Positions 14,420-24,213 of a stretch of DNA of 64,000 nt are shown piece after piece (position 1 is the stretch's first letter; each line of letters begins with the position of its first letter). The position numbers and the translations under genes are program-made. The notes under the pieces are model-generated. The model saw only the letters and a program-made list of their open reading frames with translations, did not search any database and was not told where the DNA came from. Origin of the DNA: CAXXHQ01 sp963665265 (GTDB lineage Bacteria > Planctomycetota > Planctomycetia > Pirellulales > Thermoguttaceae); contig OY762224.2 in assembly GCA_963665265.2 (NCBI GenBank), positions 3,596,001 to 3,660,000 on the forward strand, written 5' to 3'.

Positions 14420-16285
14420 ATGACCGAAAAACGATTGGCCGAACTGAATCTTCGTGAATTGTGCAATAGACAATTTTTTCCATCCCCCGTCGCCTGGGAA
14501 GATGAAGTCCTCTACTTCCTTTTGCTGGACCGATTTTCGGACGGCAACGAGCAGGGGTATCGGGATAACGACGGACAAATTGCCACGACCGGCTCAACGC
14601 CTCCATTTCAGCCGAAAGATTGCGGCAACGCCATTCAAAATCCGCAAGATGCGGCCGATTGGCGAAACGCGGGAGGAAAATGGGTCGGCGGCAAACTAAG
14701 AGGCGTTCAAAGCAAAATCGGCTACTTGAAACGCTTAGGAATTACGGCAATCTGGATCAGCCCAATCTTTAAGCAAGTCGCCTTTCAAGATACTTATCAT
14801 GGCTACGGCATCCAAAACTTTCTCGACGTGGACCCGCACTTCGGAACTCGTGAAGATTTAAAGGCGCTGGTCGAAACAGCGCATGAACATGGCATACGCG
14901 TGATTCTCGACGTCATTTTCAATCACTCCGGAAACGTATTCGCTTACGACGCCAATCGATATCCCGAGCGGGCGAAGGACGGCACGACGTTTTTTGACCC
15001 GCGTTGGGACAGAAATCCCTATGATGTGAAAGGATTCCGCGATTCGCAAGGCCAACCGACGCTTCCCTTCGGACCGGTTGATCTTAACGCCTACCCGTCG
15101 GCTTGGCCTGACGGCGCGTGCTGGCCCGCCGAATTGCAACGCCCGTCGACGTTCACTCGAAAAGGAAGGATTAATAGTTGGGACTATTTCCCCGAGTACG
15201 TTGAAGGAGATTTTTGCGATCTAAAAGACATTCATCACGGGACGGGAGCGGTAGACGATTATCAACCGTCGGCGGCGCTAAAATACCTCTGTGAAGCGTA
15301 CAAGTTCTGGATAGCGTATGCGGACATAGACGGTTTCCGCGTCGACACCGTAAAACACATGGACGAAGGAGCTACCCGATATTTCACTTCAGTCCTCCAT
15401 GAATTCGCCCAGAGGATCGGCAAAAATCGCTTTTACTTAATCGGCGAAATCACCGGCGGCCGCGAAAGAGCGTTCCACACGCTGACGAACACGGGCATGG
15501 ACGCCGCCCTCGGCATCGACGACATTCCGACTCGCATGGGCGATCTCGTCAAAGGAATACGGAATCCGATCGAATACTTCAATCTCTTTCGAAATTCTTA
15601 TCTCGTGAATCGCGGAACGCACTCTTGGTTTCGCGATAGAGTGGTGACCATGATCGATGACCACGACCTAGTGGGCCGAACCAAGGCTCGCTTTTGCGCC
15701 GATGAAAACGGCGAAAAAGTCGTCGTGAACGTGCTGGCCTTGAACGCGCTGACCCTCGGAATCCCCTGCATCTATTACGGCACGGAGCAGTCGTTCGACG
15801 GCGAAGGCGACAGCGATCGTTATATTCGTGAAGCGATGTTCGGCGGACCGTTCGGACCCTTTCGGAGTCGAAATCGCCACTGCTTCATCGAAGAGAATCC
15901 CGTCTATCAAGAGACAGCCAAAATTCTCAACATCCGGCGAGCACGCATAGCCCTGCGACGCGGACGCCAATATCTACGAGAAATATCCGGCAACGGAGTT
16001 GATTTCAGCGTCCCTCATATGATCGGATCCGAAATTCGCTCGGTCGTTCCTTGGTCGCGCATTTTCGACGATCAAGAAATACTCATCGCGATCAACACAG
16101 ACTGTGAAAATCCGCAAACCGCGTGGGTGACTTTAGACGATCAGATTCATCGGGCAGGAGATAAACTAAACTGCATATACTCTTCAGATCCTACCCAACT
16201 CGGCCAACAAATCACGATTGCCGCCGTTAACGGAAAAGCTGTACTCCTGACGGTTCCTGCTGCAGGATTAACGATCTTTGAATAG
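14420..16285 (+). CDS. GH13 family alpha-glucan hydrolase (alpha-amylase type)
   Basis: A 621-residue cytoplasmic enzyme (no signal peptide), with GGAG ten bases before ATG. It acts on alpha-linked glucose polymers or oligomers. GH13 regions appear in order: LYFLLLDRFSDG at the N-terminus, GITAIWISPIF, DVIFNHSG, then DGFRVDTVKH (nucleophile Asp309), LIGEITG (acid/base Glu343) and MIDDHD (third Asp416). The C-terminal 120 residues form a beta domain. The exact substrate (starch, maltodextrin, trehalose-type) cannot be told. It stands alone next to the prophage insertion. Confidence 0.9.
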   Translation: MTEKRLAELNLRELCNRQFFPSPVAWEDEVLYFLLLDRFSDGNEQGYRDNDGQIATTGSTPPFQPKDCGNAIQNPQDAADWRNAGGKWVGGKLRGVQSKIGYLKRLGITAIWISPIFKQVAFQDTYHGYGIQNFLDVDPHFGTREDLKALVETAHEHGIRVILDVIFNHSGNVFAYDANRYPERAKDGTTFFDPRWDRNPYDVKGFRDSQGQPTLPFGPVDLNAYPSAWPDGACWPAELQRPSTFTRKGRINSWDYFPEYVEGDFCDLKDIHHGTGAVDDYQPSAALKYLCEAYKFWIAYADIDGFRVDTVKHMDEGATRYFTSVLHEFAQRIGKNRFYLIGEITGGRERAFHTLTNTGMDAALGIDDIPTRMGDLVKGIRNPIEYFNLFRNSYLVNRGTHSWFRDRVVTMIDDHDLVGRTKARFCADENGEKVVVNVLALNALTLGIPCIYYGTEQSFDGEGDSDRYIREAMFGGPFGPFRSRNRHCFIEENPVYQETAKILNIRRARIALRRGRQYLREISGNGVDFSVPHMIGSEIRSVVPWSRIFDDQEILIAINTDCENPQTAWVTLDDQIHRAGDKLNCIYSSDPTQLGQQITIAAVNGKAVLLTVPAAGLTIFE

Positions 16286-17582
16286 TCGCCGCCGCAGTCT
16301 TATTTAAGAAAAATGTTCCCTCTCCTACGTCTCGTTCTGCCGATACGTGGAAGATTCCACATTTCAAAAGTCGTCGCATCTCCCTTTGCGTTGTGACTCG
16401 CGTCCCCCTTTTTGGCAGTTGAGAAAGTAAAACCTTTCATGCTTGAGCGTCGTTATCAGACGTTTTTCACGTCGTCTGCTTCCGTCGCCGCCAAACGTAG
16501 GTAATTAAGCTAACCGCCAAAGCTCCCAGAAAGCCAAATGTCGCTACCTCCGCCTCAGAAAAGAAACACGCCCAGAAAACCTTCAGAAGATGCAAAATAG
16601 AATCTGCAGCCTACGAAAAAAGTAGCCTGACGAGGCGCTCAAAACCGACCAATGTCGGCCTGCAATCTTAGACGCGTCTGATAATCGCGCTGGGAAGATT
16701 CCCCGAATACGCCACGACCGCAGCCCCGATAGTCTGAAGGGAAAAGCTCGATTCTTATCACACGACTCTCGCTCCGCCGTTATAAATATTTCTTGCGTTG
16801 CCTTGCTATTCCTTTTGGGGGGCGTAGATCGCAAATAAGGTTCATCCGGATATTGCCTCCTTTTAGAGACCGCCCAATTTTTGCCTGGTTCTAGCAAAAC
16901 CGTTTTGTTGGAAATTGAGCCATGCTTTCTGTTACGATACTCTGGATCGTCATGGAGAAATGAGACTCGCTCTTTGACAATTAACGACTCGCCGCGATGA
17001 TTTTGCAGTTTTGCTCTTTTACAATTTAACGACTTACGGCGATCCGTCGAAACCAAGAAAATTAATATTTCGGCTATAAAAGGCGTCCATATTCTTTTTT
17101 GCGTTCCGAATTCCTCGACCTAAGTCTCAGAGACGTAACCGAGAGGCGCCTTTCGGCGCACGGCATGCCGCTGACGTCTGCGACGCAAACGTCGAGAATG
17201 AAAAGGTTCCTAAAAAGGATGGCCGCGAGTAAATCCCCGGCGAAAGAGCCGAGCCAACACGATTCAAGAGGTTAAAGCGACTTTGGACGTAAGCGGGGCG
17301 GCCGTTTTCGTTTTCCCCAGCCACTGAATATTCGCCTCCGCTACGGCGTAAGCGAGCAAGTTTCGGATGATCCGCATATAATCCATTGTCACCCAAGATG
17401 ACGGAAACCAATATCCCCCATCTTTCAAGAGAAATGACGGAAATTCGGGGCGAAAAACGTTTTATAAGGGCTCCACGCAAAAAAAGTCCGCTTTCCAGAC
17501 ACTCTTAGAAATATTTTCGCCCCCTCCTGGCGAAATAGTATGCAGTAGACGGAGAAGTCGCACATTCATTCACGGAAATATT
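16286..17582. other. Long intergenic stretch, probably decayed sequence
   Basis: No intact gene. Minus-strand frames at 16583-17056 and 17127-17480 are Arg/Ser-rich and match nothing. The stretch holds the anchor-like remnant at 16467-16583. It also holds a diverged direct repeat of about 30 bp: GCTCTTTGACAATTAACGAC near 16971 and GCTCTTTTACAATTTAACGAC-like sequence 45 bases later. Confidence 0.4.
16467..16583 (-). pseudogene. Remnant of a C-terminal membrane anchor (sorting-signal-like)
   Basis: On the minus strand an open stretch of about 38 codons reads FFSEAEVATFGFLGALAVSL, then ITYVWRRRKQTT and stop. This is the layout of a PEP-CTERM-type tail: short linker, hydrophobic helix, Arg cluster, stop. 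A TAG directly upstream cuts it off from any body, and neither start nor ribosome site is visible. It is probably the end of a decayed secreted-protein gene. Confidence 0.4.
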
Positions 17583-19499
17583 ATGTTTCGCTCGCCCCGT
17601 ATTTCTTGCTCCACGCATCTCGCCGCTTGCCGCCCCTCGCGCAAATCCGCCTTGCTTTACGCTTCGCTCGCCTTCGCTTTATGTTTCGCGGCAACGCCCG
17701 CCCGCTCGTTTGCGCAAACGCCTCCCATTCCTCATCGACAAATGGAAAAATTAGGTCGCGGGCTCGTCGCCGTTCGTGGCGAAGAAAAAAAAGTCTTCGT
17801 TAGTTGGCGAATGCTCAACGAAGACGCCGACGACGTCGCCTTTAACCTCTATCGTTCGACCGACAAAGCCTCGGCCAAAAAGCTCAATTCAAAGCCGATC
17901 TCCAATTGCACGAATTTCACCGACGAAACGGCCGACTTCGGCAAATCGAACTCCTATTTCGTCCGCTCAATCGTTGCCGGCAAGGAATCGGAGCCAAGCC
18001 GCTCGTTCACTGTGGCCGCTGACGCCCCGGTCCGCCAGTATATTTCCATTCCGCTGCGTACTCCCGAAGGCTACTCTCCGAACGACGCTTCAGTCGGCGA
18101 TCTCGACGGCGACGGCGAATATGAAATCGTTCTTCATCAGGTCGGAAAAGGACGCGATAACTCGCAGCGCGGCGCTACGACCGAGCCGATCCTCGAAGCC
18201 TATAAACTTTCCGGCGAATTTCTTTGGCGCATCAATCTCGGCAAAAATATCCGCGAAGGAGCGCACTACACGCAGTTCATCGTGATGGACCTCGACGGCG
18301 ACGGCCGAGCTGAAATCGTCTGCAAAACCGCCGACGGCTCGATCGACGGCGACGGCAAAGTCATCGGCGATCCGAAGGCCGATTGGCGCAACGACGGCGG
18401 ATACGTTCTCAAAGGTCCCGAATTTCTCACGGTCTTCGATGGCGCCACGGGCAAGGCTCTCGCCACGACCGACTACTGGCCTCCGCGAGGAAACGTCGCC
18501 GACTGGGGCGATTCTCGAGGCAACCGCGTCGATCGCTTCTTAGCTTGCGCCGCATACCTCGACGGCAAGCTCCCCAGCGTCGTGATGTGCCGCGGGTACT
18601 ACACTCGTTTAACGATGGCAGCCTGGAACTGGCGGGACGGCAAACTCTCGTCCGTCTGGAAATTCGACAGCGACGATCCCTCCGGAAAAAACAAAGCCTA
18701 TCGAGGCCAAGGGAATCACAATCTCAGCGTCGGCGACGTGGACGGCGACGGCAAAGACGAAATCGTGTACGGATCCTGCTGCGTCGACCACGACGGAAAA
18801 GGGCTATACTCAACCGGTCTTGGCCACGGCGACGCCATGCATCTCTCCGACATCGATCCCGAACGCCCCGGCCTCGAAGTCTTCTGCATCCATGAACATA
18901 TGGAAAACCAATTGCATCCGCATGGCGCCGAATTGCACGACGCAAAAACCGGCAAAATCCTTTGGAGCAAAGAATCGCCCGACGTCGGCCGCGGAATCTC
19001 GATGGACGTCGATCCTCGTTACCCCGGCTACGAGTGCTGGGCCTCCGGCGAAGGACTCAATGGCCTTTGGAACGCTAAGGGGGAGTTGATCTCTAAACGA
19101 AAACCACGATCCTGCGACTTCGGCGTCTGGTGGGACGGGGACCTCCTCCGCGAACAACTCGACCGCACGACCATCTCAAAATGGGATTGGAAAAACGAGC
19201 GCGACGTCGATCTGCTCCGCGCCGAAGGCTGCTATTCCAATAACTCGACGAAAGCGACCCCCTGCCTCTGCGCCGACATTTTCGGCGACTGGCGTGAAGA
19301 GGTCATCTGGCGTTCTCGCGACAACAAAGAATTGCGAATTTACACCACAACGATCCCGACTACGCACAAGCTTCGCACTTTGATGCACGACCCTCAGTAC
19401 CGATTAAGCGTCACTTGGCAAAACGTCGGTTATAACCAGCCGACTCAGCCCGGTTTTTATCTTGGCGAGCCTGTAAAAAAATCGGATAAAGCCCCCTAA
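17583..19499 (+). CDS. Secreted rhamnogalacturonan lyase, polysaccharide lyase family 11
   Basis: A 638-residue exported enzyme. The signal peptide spans about residues 20-45 (ALLYASLAFALCFAATPARS, cut near SFAQ). An N-terminal beta domain (LGRGLVAVRGEEKKVFVSWR) precedes an eight-bladed propeller with repeated calcium loops: GDLDGDGEYEIV, DLDGDGRAEIV, GDVDGDGKDEIV. MCRGYYTRLTMAAW and GLGHGDAMHLSDIDP are characteristic of PL11, which cleaves the rhamnogalacturonan-I backbone of pectin by beta-elimination. It ends with DPQYRLSVTWQNVGYNQP. The length is close to known members. It suggests growth on plant material; no transporter or other pectin gene is nearby. Confidence 0.93.
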   Translation: MFRSPRISCSTHLAACRPSRKSALLYASLAFALCFAATPARSFAQTPPIPHRQMEKLGRGLVAVRGEEKKVFVSWRMLNEDADDVAFNLYRSTDKASAKKLNSKPISNCTNFTDETADFGKSNSYFVRSIVAGKESEPSRSFTVAADAPVRQYISIPLRTPEGYSPNDASVGDLDGDGEYEIVLHQVGKGRDNSQRGATTEPILEAYKLSGEFLWRINLGKNIREGAHYTQFIVMDLDGDGRAEIVCKTADGSIDGDGKVIGDPKADWRNDGGYVLKGPEFLTVFDGATGKALATTDYWPPRGNVADWGDSRGNRVDRFLACAAYLDGKLPSVVMCRGYYTRLTMAAWNWRDGKLSSVWKFDSDDPSGKNKAYRGQGNHNLSVGDVDGDGKDEIVYGSCCVDHDGKGLYSTGLGHGDAMHLSDIDPERPGLEVFCIHEHMENQLHPHGAELHDAKTGKILWSKESPDVGRGISMDVDPRYPGYECWASGEGLNGLWNAKGELISKRKPRSCDFGVWWDGDLLREQLDRTTISKWDWKNERDVDLLRAEGCYSNNSTKATPCLCADIFGDWREEVIWRSRDNKELRIYTTTIPTTHKLRTLMHDPQYRLSVTWQNVGYNQPTQPGFYLGEPVKKSDKAP

Positions 19500-19708
19500 T
19501 TTTAGCCAACCGCAGACTGCCCCCCCCGATCGTTCTCTTTCTTCACGATCCATTTGCGCCCGTTCCAACTTTTTAATCGATTCGCCCCTTGTAATCCGGC
19601 CCTGATTGTTTAACACTAGGGTTTTTCCACCGGTACATATAGAGCATCTATGCACTTTCTGCCGATTCAATTTTCGGCAGTGATGATTTCCGCAATTAAA
19701 CGCATATA

Positions 19709-19766
19709 TGCGGCTTCCCTCGGTTCACAAGGGATTCCCTGCCCCATCCCTTTGGGGGAAGCCGCA
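19709..19766 (+). promoter_or_regulatory. Long hairpin upstream of a conserved small gene
   Basis: TGCGGCTTCCC (19709-19719) pairs with GGGAAGCCGCA (19756-19766), enclosing an inner AAGGGA/TCCCTT pairing, and is followed by CCTTTTTCC. It may be a weak terminator for the lyase gene or a leader attenuator. The remaining bases from 19500 to 19871 show no gene. Confidence 0.45.
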
Positions 19767-19871
19767 CCTTTTTCCTCTCGTGTTCTTTTGCTCTCTGAAT
19801 TTCGTGTTCGGCTCTGCCTTCCTGCAGCCTATATTTGCGAAACAATCTCGCTTGTTACCGCAGGTAGGACT

Positions 19872-20153
19872 ATGGAAAGCTCCATTTCGACTTGGAAAGA
19901 TTTTTTTTCTCACTGGCCTACGAACGTTCATCGTCGCGGGATCTTAATCACCGCATTCAACGAACAGATTCCTTTTTCAAATTTCAACTACAGTCCTGAA
20001 TTTCTTTTCATTGAGCGTCAAACACCCGATTCGCTCGGCGCTCGCATTATTCTTCTGCGTTTTGACCAAATCGTCAGCCTGAAAATCATGGACGTCCTAA
20101 AACCGAGACAGTTTCCCGAGGTGGGGTTCGATTCCGGACCGACGAAAAGCTAA
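19872..20153 (+). CDS. Conserved small planctomycete protein, unknown function
   Basis: A 93-residue protein. I start at the ATG preceded by GTAGGAC; a longer frame from 19650 would run through the upstream hairpin and has non-protein-like sequence. The body contains FFSHWPTNVHRRGILITAFN, PFSNF, FLFIERQTPDSLGARIILL and FDQIVSLKIMDVLK. This arrangement resembles short uncharacterised proteins I associate with Pirellulales genomes. The fold looks like a small beta-barrel. No catalytic motif. Confidence 0.65.
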   Translation: MESSISTWKDFFSHWPTNVHRRGILITAFNEQIPFSNFNYSPEFLFIERQTPDSLGARIILLRFDQIVSLKIMDVLKPRQFPEVGFDSGPTKS

Positions 20154-20418
20154 GAAATCCGTGGCGAACCAGCCACCCCAGATCGACGTATTAAGTCCGT
20201 TTAAGTCGAATAAATACGTCGTATCGATAGAACCGGGCTCCCGTATTCAAGCGGGATTTCGGAAAAATCGGGCAGGAAGCCTATTGCATTTGCATTTATA
20301 GTGTATATTTCTTCTATTGGAACCACGTCTTGTTAACCACACCGCTCGGATAATTTCCAATGTTTTCGTTTAACCTCGATATCGAGCATGTTTTTCATGT
20401 CTTTCAAGGAGTAGCATA

Positions 20419-20790
20419 GTGACCGACAAAAATGAACCGGTTGAACTCGGAGTCGCGCCGCAGAATGATCCAGCGAACGCCCCTCAAGCTCAGAAGCAAT
20501 TTCAGTTGGAAATCGACGACAGTAAAGTTCTCGCCACGTACGCGAACTTTTGCCGCGTGACCGGCACGCCTGAAGAGTTGATCATTGACTTCGGTCTGAA
20601 TCCTCAACCTTTCGGCATTCCGCAGGCGCCGATTCCCGTAAATCAACGCATTATCACCAACTTCTATACCGCGAAGCGCATGCTTCACGCCTTGCAATTA
20701 ACTATCCAACGTCACGAAGCGACGTTCGGCGTCCTCGAAACCGACGTTCAAAAACGCGTTCGACCGGGCGTCAATCCGCAAGGCCGTTAA
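20419..20790 (+). CDS. DUF3467 family protein
   Basis: A 123-residue protein starting at GTG, fixed by AAGGAG seven bases upstream. The core (ATYANFCRVTGTPEELI, then DFGLNPQP, TAKRMLHALQ and HEATFGVLE) is the DUF3467 pattern, a short domain common in planctomycetes with no established function. The N-terminal 30 residues are Asn/Pro/Gln-rich. It is a single-gene unit with a very strong terminator 43 bases after the stop. Confidence 0.85.
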   Translation: MTDKNEPVELGVAPQNDPANAPQAQKQFQLEIDDSKVLATYANFCRVTGTPEELIIDFGLNPQPFGIPQAPIPVNQRIITNFYTAKRMLHALQLTIQRHEATFGVLETDVQKRVRPGVNPQGR

Positions 20791-20833
20791 TTGGCTTCGC
20801 GATCCGCAGCGATTGCTTTGCCGACAATCTTAC

Positions 20834-20872
20834 AAGACCGTCGGACTTTTCAAAGTCCGACGGTCTTTTTTT
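20834..20872 (+). terminator. Strong rho-independent terminator
   Basis: A 16-bp perfect stem (AAGACCGTCGGACTTT with its complement) closes on a two-base loop and is followed by a T run. Confidence 0.95.
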
Positions 20873-21161
20873 AAGTCATCTACTTCTCTCTAACGGGGAA
20901 AGTCCTTTTCCGTAAATCATTTCTTCTCTTAGCGTTTTTGCTTTCTCCCGCGCTGAACCACACCCGTCGCCTGTGGTTTATACCGTTCCTAGCGATTGTT
21001 TTTTTCGGCCCCGGCGTTTTTTTTCCGACCTATGTTTGCCTAGATCGCGAGTAGCGATCAGAAGGAACGCAAGGCAAGAAGCCCTGCTCGCAACATCAAA
21101 TGCGGCTCTCCGCACGGGCTGAAGCGGACCTCCGCACACCAAAAAACGCTTGGGGTTAGTC

Positions 21162-21770
21162 ATGATTCGCAGGAACTGGTTCGTCTCGTCGCTCGTCGTC
21201 CTTTTCGCCGCTACCGCCGCTTTCGCCGGCCCCGCCGACGTCGTTAAAGACCGACTAGCAAAAGAAATCGATTCCAATACCGTTGCCGCCGACAAAGTGA
21301 AGTCGTTCATTAAAGAGAAGCTCTTGCCGCATTGCACCAATCCCGTCATCGTGGCCGCAGTAAAAGCTCAAAACGCGAAGAACCTGAGCGCCGACGAAAT
21401 CAAAAAGACGGAAGACGCTTGGGTCACCGCTGAAGCCGAACTTCCCGTTCAAACGGAGTTGCTTGGCAACGAATGCGCGAAAGAAATCAAAAAAATCAGC
21501 GCCGAAAACTCGGCCTTCGGAAAAACGTTCGTCACAGACGCACAGTTCGCCACCGTCGGACTGAATGAACTAACAACTAATTACTATCACGCCTCGAAGG
21601 CGAAAATCAAGGATTGCTACAAGAGCGGCGAAGGCGCTCTCTACGTCAGCAAAGTCCAATTGGATAAATCCACGAACGTTCCGCTACAGCAGGTCAGCTT
21701 GCCCGTCGTCGACGAAAACGGGAAGGCGATCGGCGTCATTTGTTGGGGCGTCAAAGCCGACAAAATGTAA
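21162..21770 (+). CDS. Secreted Cache-like sensor-domain protein (paralogue 1)
   Basis: A 202-residue protein with an N-terminal signal peptide (SSLVVLFAATAAFAG). I start at ATG; a TTG four codons earlier is less likely. The mature protein is one domain: helices with CTNPVIVAAVKAQN and DAWVTAEAELPVQ, then LTTNYYHASKAKIKDCY, and at the end PLQQVSLPVVDENGKAIGVI. This resembles the ligand-binding half of single-Cache/PDC sensors but stands free, without membrane anchor or signalling domain. It is 99 bases before the chemoreceptor gene and has a paralogue after it, so it may present a ligand to that receptor. Confidence 0.65.
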   Translation: MIRRNWFVSSLVVLFAATAAFAGPADVVKDRLAKEIDSNTVAADKVKSFIKEKLLPHCTNPVIVAAVKAQNAKNLSADEIKKTEDAWVTAEAELPVQTELLGNECAKEIKKISAENSAFGKTFVTDAQFATVGLNELTTNYYHASKAKIKDCYKSGEGALYVSKVQLDKSTNVPLQQVSLPVVDENGKAIGVICWGVKADKM

Positions 21771-21800
21771 TTCGACGTTATCGGGCATAACGTCGGTACT

Positions 21801-21831
21801 GCGGGAGGACGCGAAAGCTCCTCCCGCCTTT
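21801..21831 (+). terminator. Hairpin between sensor protein and chemoreceptor
   Basis: GCGGGAGGA (21801-21809) pairs perfectly with TCCTCCCGC (21819-21827), followed by CTTTTCC. A partial terminator that could lower chemoreceptor expression relative to the sensor protein. Confidence 0.7.
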
Positions 21832-21869
21832 TCCGTTTACACTTTCTGAAGAATACCAGGGCGAATACA

Positions 21870-23888
21870 ATGAGCATTAAGGGAAAAATTTCGGCGATCG
21901 TCGCCATTTCGGCCTTCGCGCTGATCGCGGCGGTTCTCCTTGGATGGCGCTCCCTTTCCGGAACGGCCTCCGATTATTCCGCAATTCTCAACGAACAATT
22001 CATTTCTTTGCTCAACGATGACGTTAAGCCGTTGATCAAGGATCAAATGCTTCCGCTTATCAATCGCGACATTCCCAAATTACAAGATTTGCAACAAAGC
22101 ATAGTTCTCTGCCTAGAAGCCGATCGCGACTTGCATCAAGCGGTCATCGCCGAAAAGATGGCCCTCGCCGCCACAACCGAGGAAGAGTCTGCCGAGGCGA
22201 AAAGGTTCAGCGAGGAAAATCTGGAACAGTCACGAACGCGTATGGATAAAGCCGCCGCTTTAGTCACCGACTCGTCCGCGAAATCCATTCTCACCGAGTT
22301 CGACAAGGCCTACGCCGATTGGACCCAAAAGACTCGAAAAGTTTTCGAACTTGCCGCCGACCCCAATAAACTCACCTTCGCCCGAAAGGCGAGCAATACC
22401 GGCTCTGCCTTTAAAGCCTTCAACGCAATGCGAAAGAAACTGGACGAATTGCAAACGCGTCAAAATGAAATCGTCGTTGAAGAACTGGCGAAGGTCGATC
22501 TGAAAAAGAAACTTATAGCCGATAACGACCAGAAGGTGACTGATCGCGAGAAATCCGCCGCACATGACGCCGAAAACATCGAAGCGAGCGTTTCTTCACG
22601 AAAAGCTCTCTTCGTCGGCATCGGATTCGTCGCCGTCGTCGCCGTGTGCGTTTTCGGATTCTTCACCGCCGTCGCCATTATTAAACCCCTGCGCGTTTGC
22701 ATGGAAAGCGTGGTCGCCTTGGCCGCACAGGACTACGGCAAGCGAGCCGACGTCAACTCCAAAGACGAACTCGGGCAGATGGCCATAGCAATTAACAAGA
22801 CCATCGACGCCACTAAGCAAGCATTTGAAGAAATCCAATACGCCGCGGAACGCGAACAAAAAGCGCAAGCCGAAGCCGCAGAAAACGAACGCCGCCAAGC
22901 CGAGGAAAAACGCCGCATCGACGAAGCCGCCGCCGCAAGAGACCGCGAACGCGCCGAAGCCGATCAAATTGCCGCCTCCGAGTTGCGACGTAAAGTTGAT
23001 CACTTGCTTCAAGTCGTCCGCACCGCCGCAACCGGCGACCTCACCGCAAAAGTCCGCGTCGAAGGCGATCAGCCTGTCGACGAATTGGCCGACGGTTTCC
23101 GACAAATGCTTGAAGATTTGTCGAGCGTCATTACTCAAGTCGGCGAAAGCGCGATTCAGTTCACCGAAGGCGCTCGCGTCATCGCAGATAGCTCGCAGTC
23201 GCTCGCGAACGGCGTGCAAACGCAATCGAGCAGTATGGAGGAAATGAACGCCGCCGTCGAAGAGCTCACACGATCCATCGAAACTGTATCAGGCAACGCA
23301 CAATACGCCGAAAAAATGGCGCAAGAAACAAACGCTCTCGCCGAAGAGGGACGCAAAGCCGTGCAGAAGTCCATCGATTCGATGGCTTTAATCAGCACCA
23401 GCTCCCAACAAATCAGCGAGATCATTCAAGTCATCTCCGAGATCGCCAGCCAAACCAATTTACTCGCGCTCAACGCGGCCATCGAAGCGGCTCGCGCCGG
23501 CGAGCACGGCATGGGTTTTGCCGTGGTTGCCGACGAAGTGCGCAAGCTCGCCGAGCGTTCCAACCAAGCCGCCCGCGAAATCTCCACTCTCATCAAGGAG
23601 TCCTCGCAGCGCGTCGAGGAAGGTTCGCAACTCAGCGACCAAACCGGAAAGTCGTTCCAAAAGATCATCGAAGGAGTCAAAGAAACCGCGACAAAAATAT
23701 CCGAGATCGCCTCGGCTACCGTCGATCAATTCACGCACGCCAAGGAAGTCTCCAAAGCGATCACCCAAGTCACGCTTGTCACCGAACATTCGGCCGCGAG
23801 CAGCGAAGAGATGGCGTCTAGCAGCGAAGAACTCGGCGCTCAAGCCTTTGCGCTGAAGGACGTAATATCGCGATTCAAAACTTCTTAA
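21870..23888 (+). CDS. Methyl-accepting chemotaxis protein
   Basis: A 672-residue transmembrane receptor that controls the CheA kinase. Membrane helix 1 lies at about residues 7-27, and a helical periplasmic domain (four-helix-bundle type) at 28-245. Helix 2 is at about 248-271 (LFVGIGFVAVVAVCVFGFF), then a HAMP domain. An unusually long charged coiled coil follows (AEAAENERRQAEEKRRIDEA), then a second HAMP-like unit (LLQVVRTAATGDLTAKV). The signalling domain carries the conserved hairpin tip EIASQTNLLALNAAIEAARA. It has no C-terminal receptor pentapeptide. It is flanked by two secreted Cache-like proteins. Confidence 0.93.
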   Translation: MSIKGKISAIVAISAFALIAAVLLGWRSLSGTASDYSAILNEQFISLLNDDVKPLIKDQMLPLINRDIPKLQDLQQSIVLCLEADRDLHQAVIAEKMALAATTEEESAEAKRFSEENLEQSRTRMDKAAALVTDSSAKSILTEFDKAYADWTQKTRKVFELAADPNKLTFARKASNTGSAFKAFNAMRKKLDELQTRQNEIVVEELAKVDLKKKLIADNDQKVTDREKSAAHDAENIEASVSSRKALFVGIGFVAVVAVCVFGFFTAVAIIKPLRVCMESVVALAAQDYGKRADVNSKDELGQMAIAINKTIDATKQAFEEIQYAAEREQKAQAEAAENERRQAEEKRRIDEAAAARDRERAEADQIAASELRRKVDHLLQVVRTAATGDLTAKVRVEGDQPVDELADGFRQMLEDLSSVITQVGESAIQFTEGARVIADSSQSLANGVQTQSSSMEEMNAAVEELTRSIETVSGNAQYAEKMAQETNALAEEGRKAVQKSIDSMALISTSSQQISEIIQVISEIASQTNLLALNAAIEAARAGEHGMGFAVVADEVRKLAERSNQAAREISTLIKESSQRVEEGSQLSDQTGKSFQKIIEGVKETATKISEIASATVDQFTHAKEVSKAITQVTLVTEHSAASSEEMASSSEELGAQAFALKDVISRFKTS

Positions 23889-23905
23889 TTGATCCTCGCA
23901 GTATT

Positions 23906-23945
23906 GGTCGACGGCGTCTCTCAAACGCCGTCGACCGCGTTTGCT
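23906..23945 (+). terminator. Hairpin terminator after the chemoreceptor
   Basis: GGTCGACGGCGT pairs perfectly with ACGCCGTCGACC around CTCTCAA; the downstream T run is interrupted (GCGTTTGCTTTT). The rest of the gap to 24213 shows no gene. Confidence 0.7.
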
Positions 23946-24213
23946 TTTCGTCGCTGAACGTTCATCCGTTTTTCCTTTACCGATAGACGATCCCCATAAC
24001 CATAAACGTCATGCTCAACGCGATGTTTCCTACCTGCTTCAGACCGTATTTCCAGTAATTTACCCGTAAATCAGGCGAATCTCCGAATTTAATCCTACCA
24101 TTGAACAGATTGTTCCGCACCGTCTTTAGGATTTGCGTTTCACAGGGAAGACAGATTTCTCGCGAACTTAGCAAGTTTCGCTTCGATCGCCTAACACTAA
24201 ACCAGGAGTTGTC

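Noticed and set aside
16965..17050. Two copies of a roughly 30-bp repeat spaced 45 bases, CRISPR-like at first sight
   Set aside because: Only two copies, diverged by several bases and an insertion, with no further repeats and no cas genes nearby.
16583..17056. A 157-codon minus-strand frame
   Set aside because: Arg/Ser-rich, no ribosome site, no recognisable domain, and it lies in a degraded stretch; kept only as possible decayed sequence.
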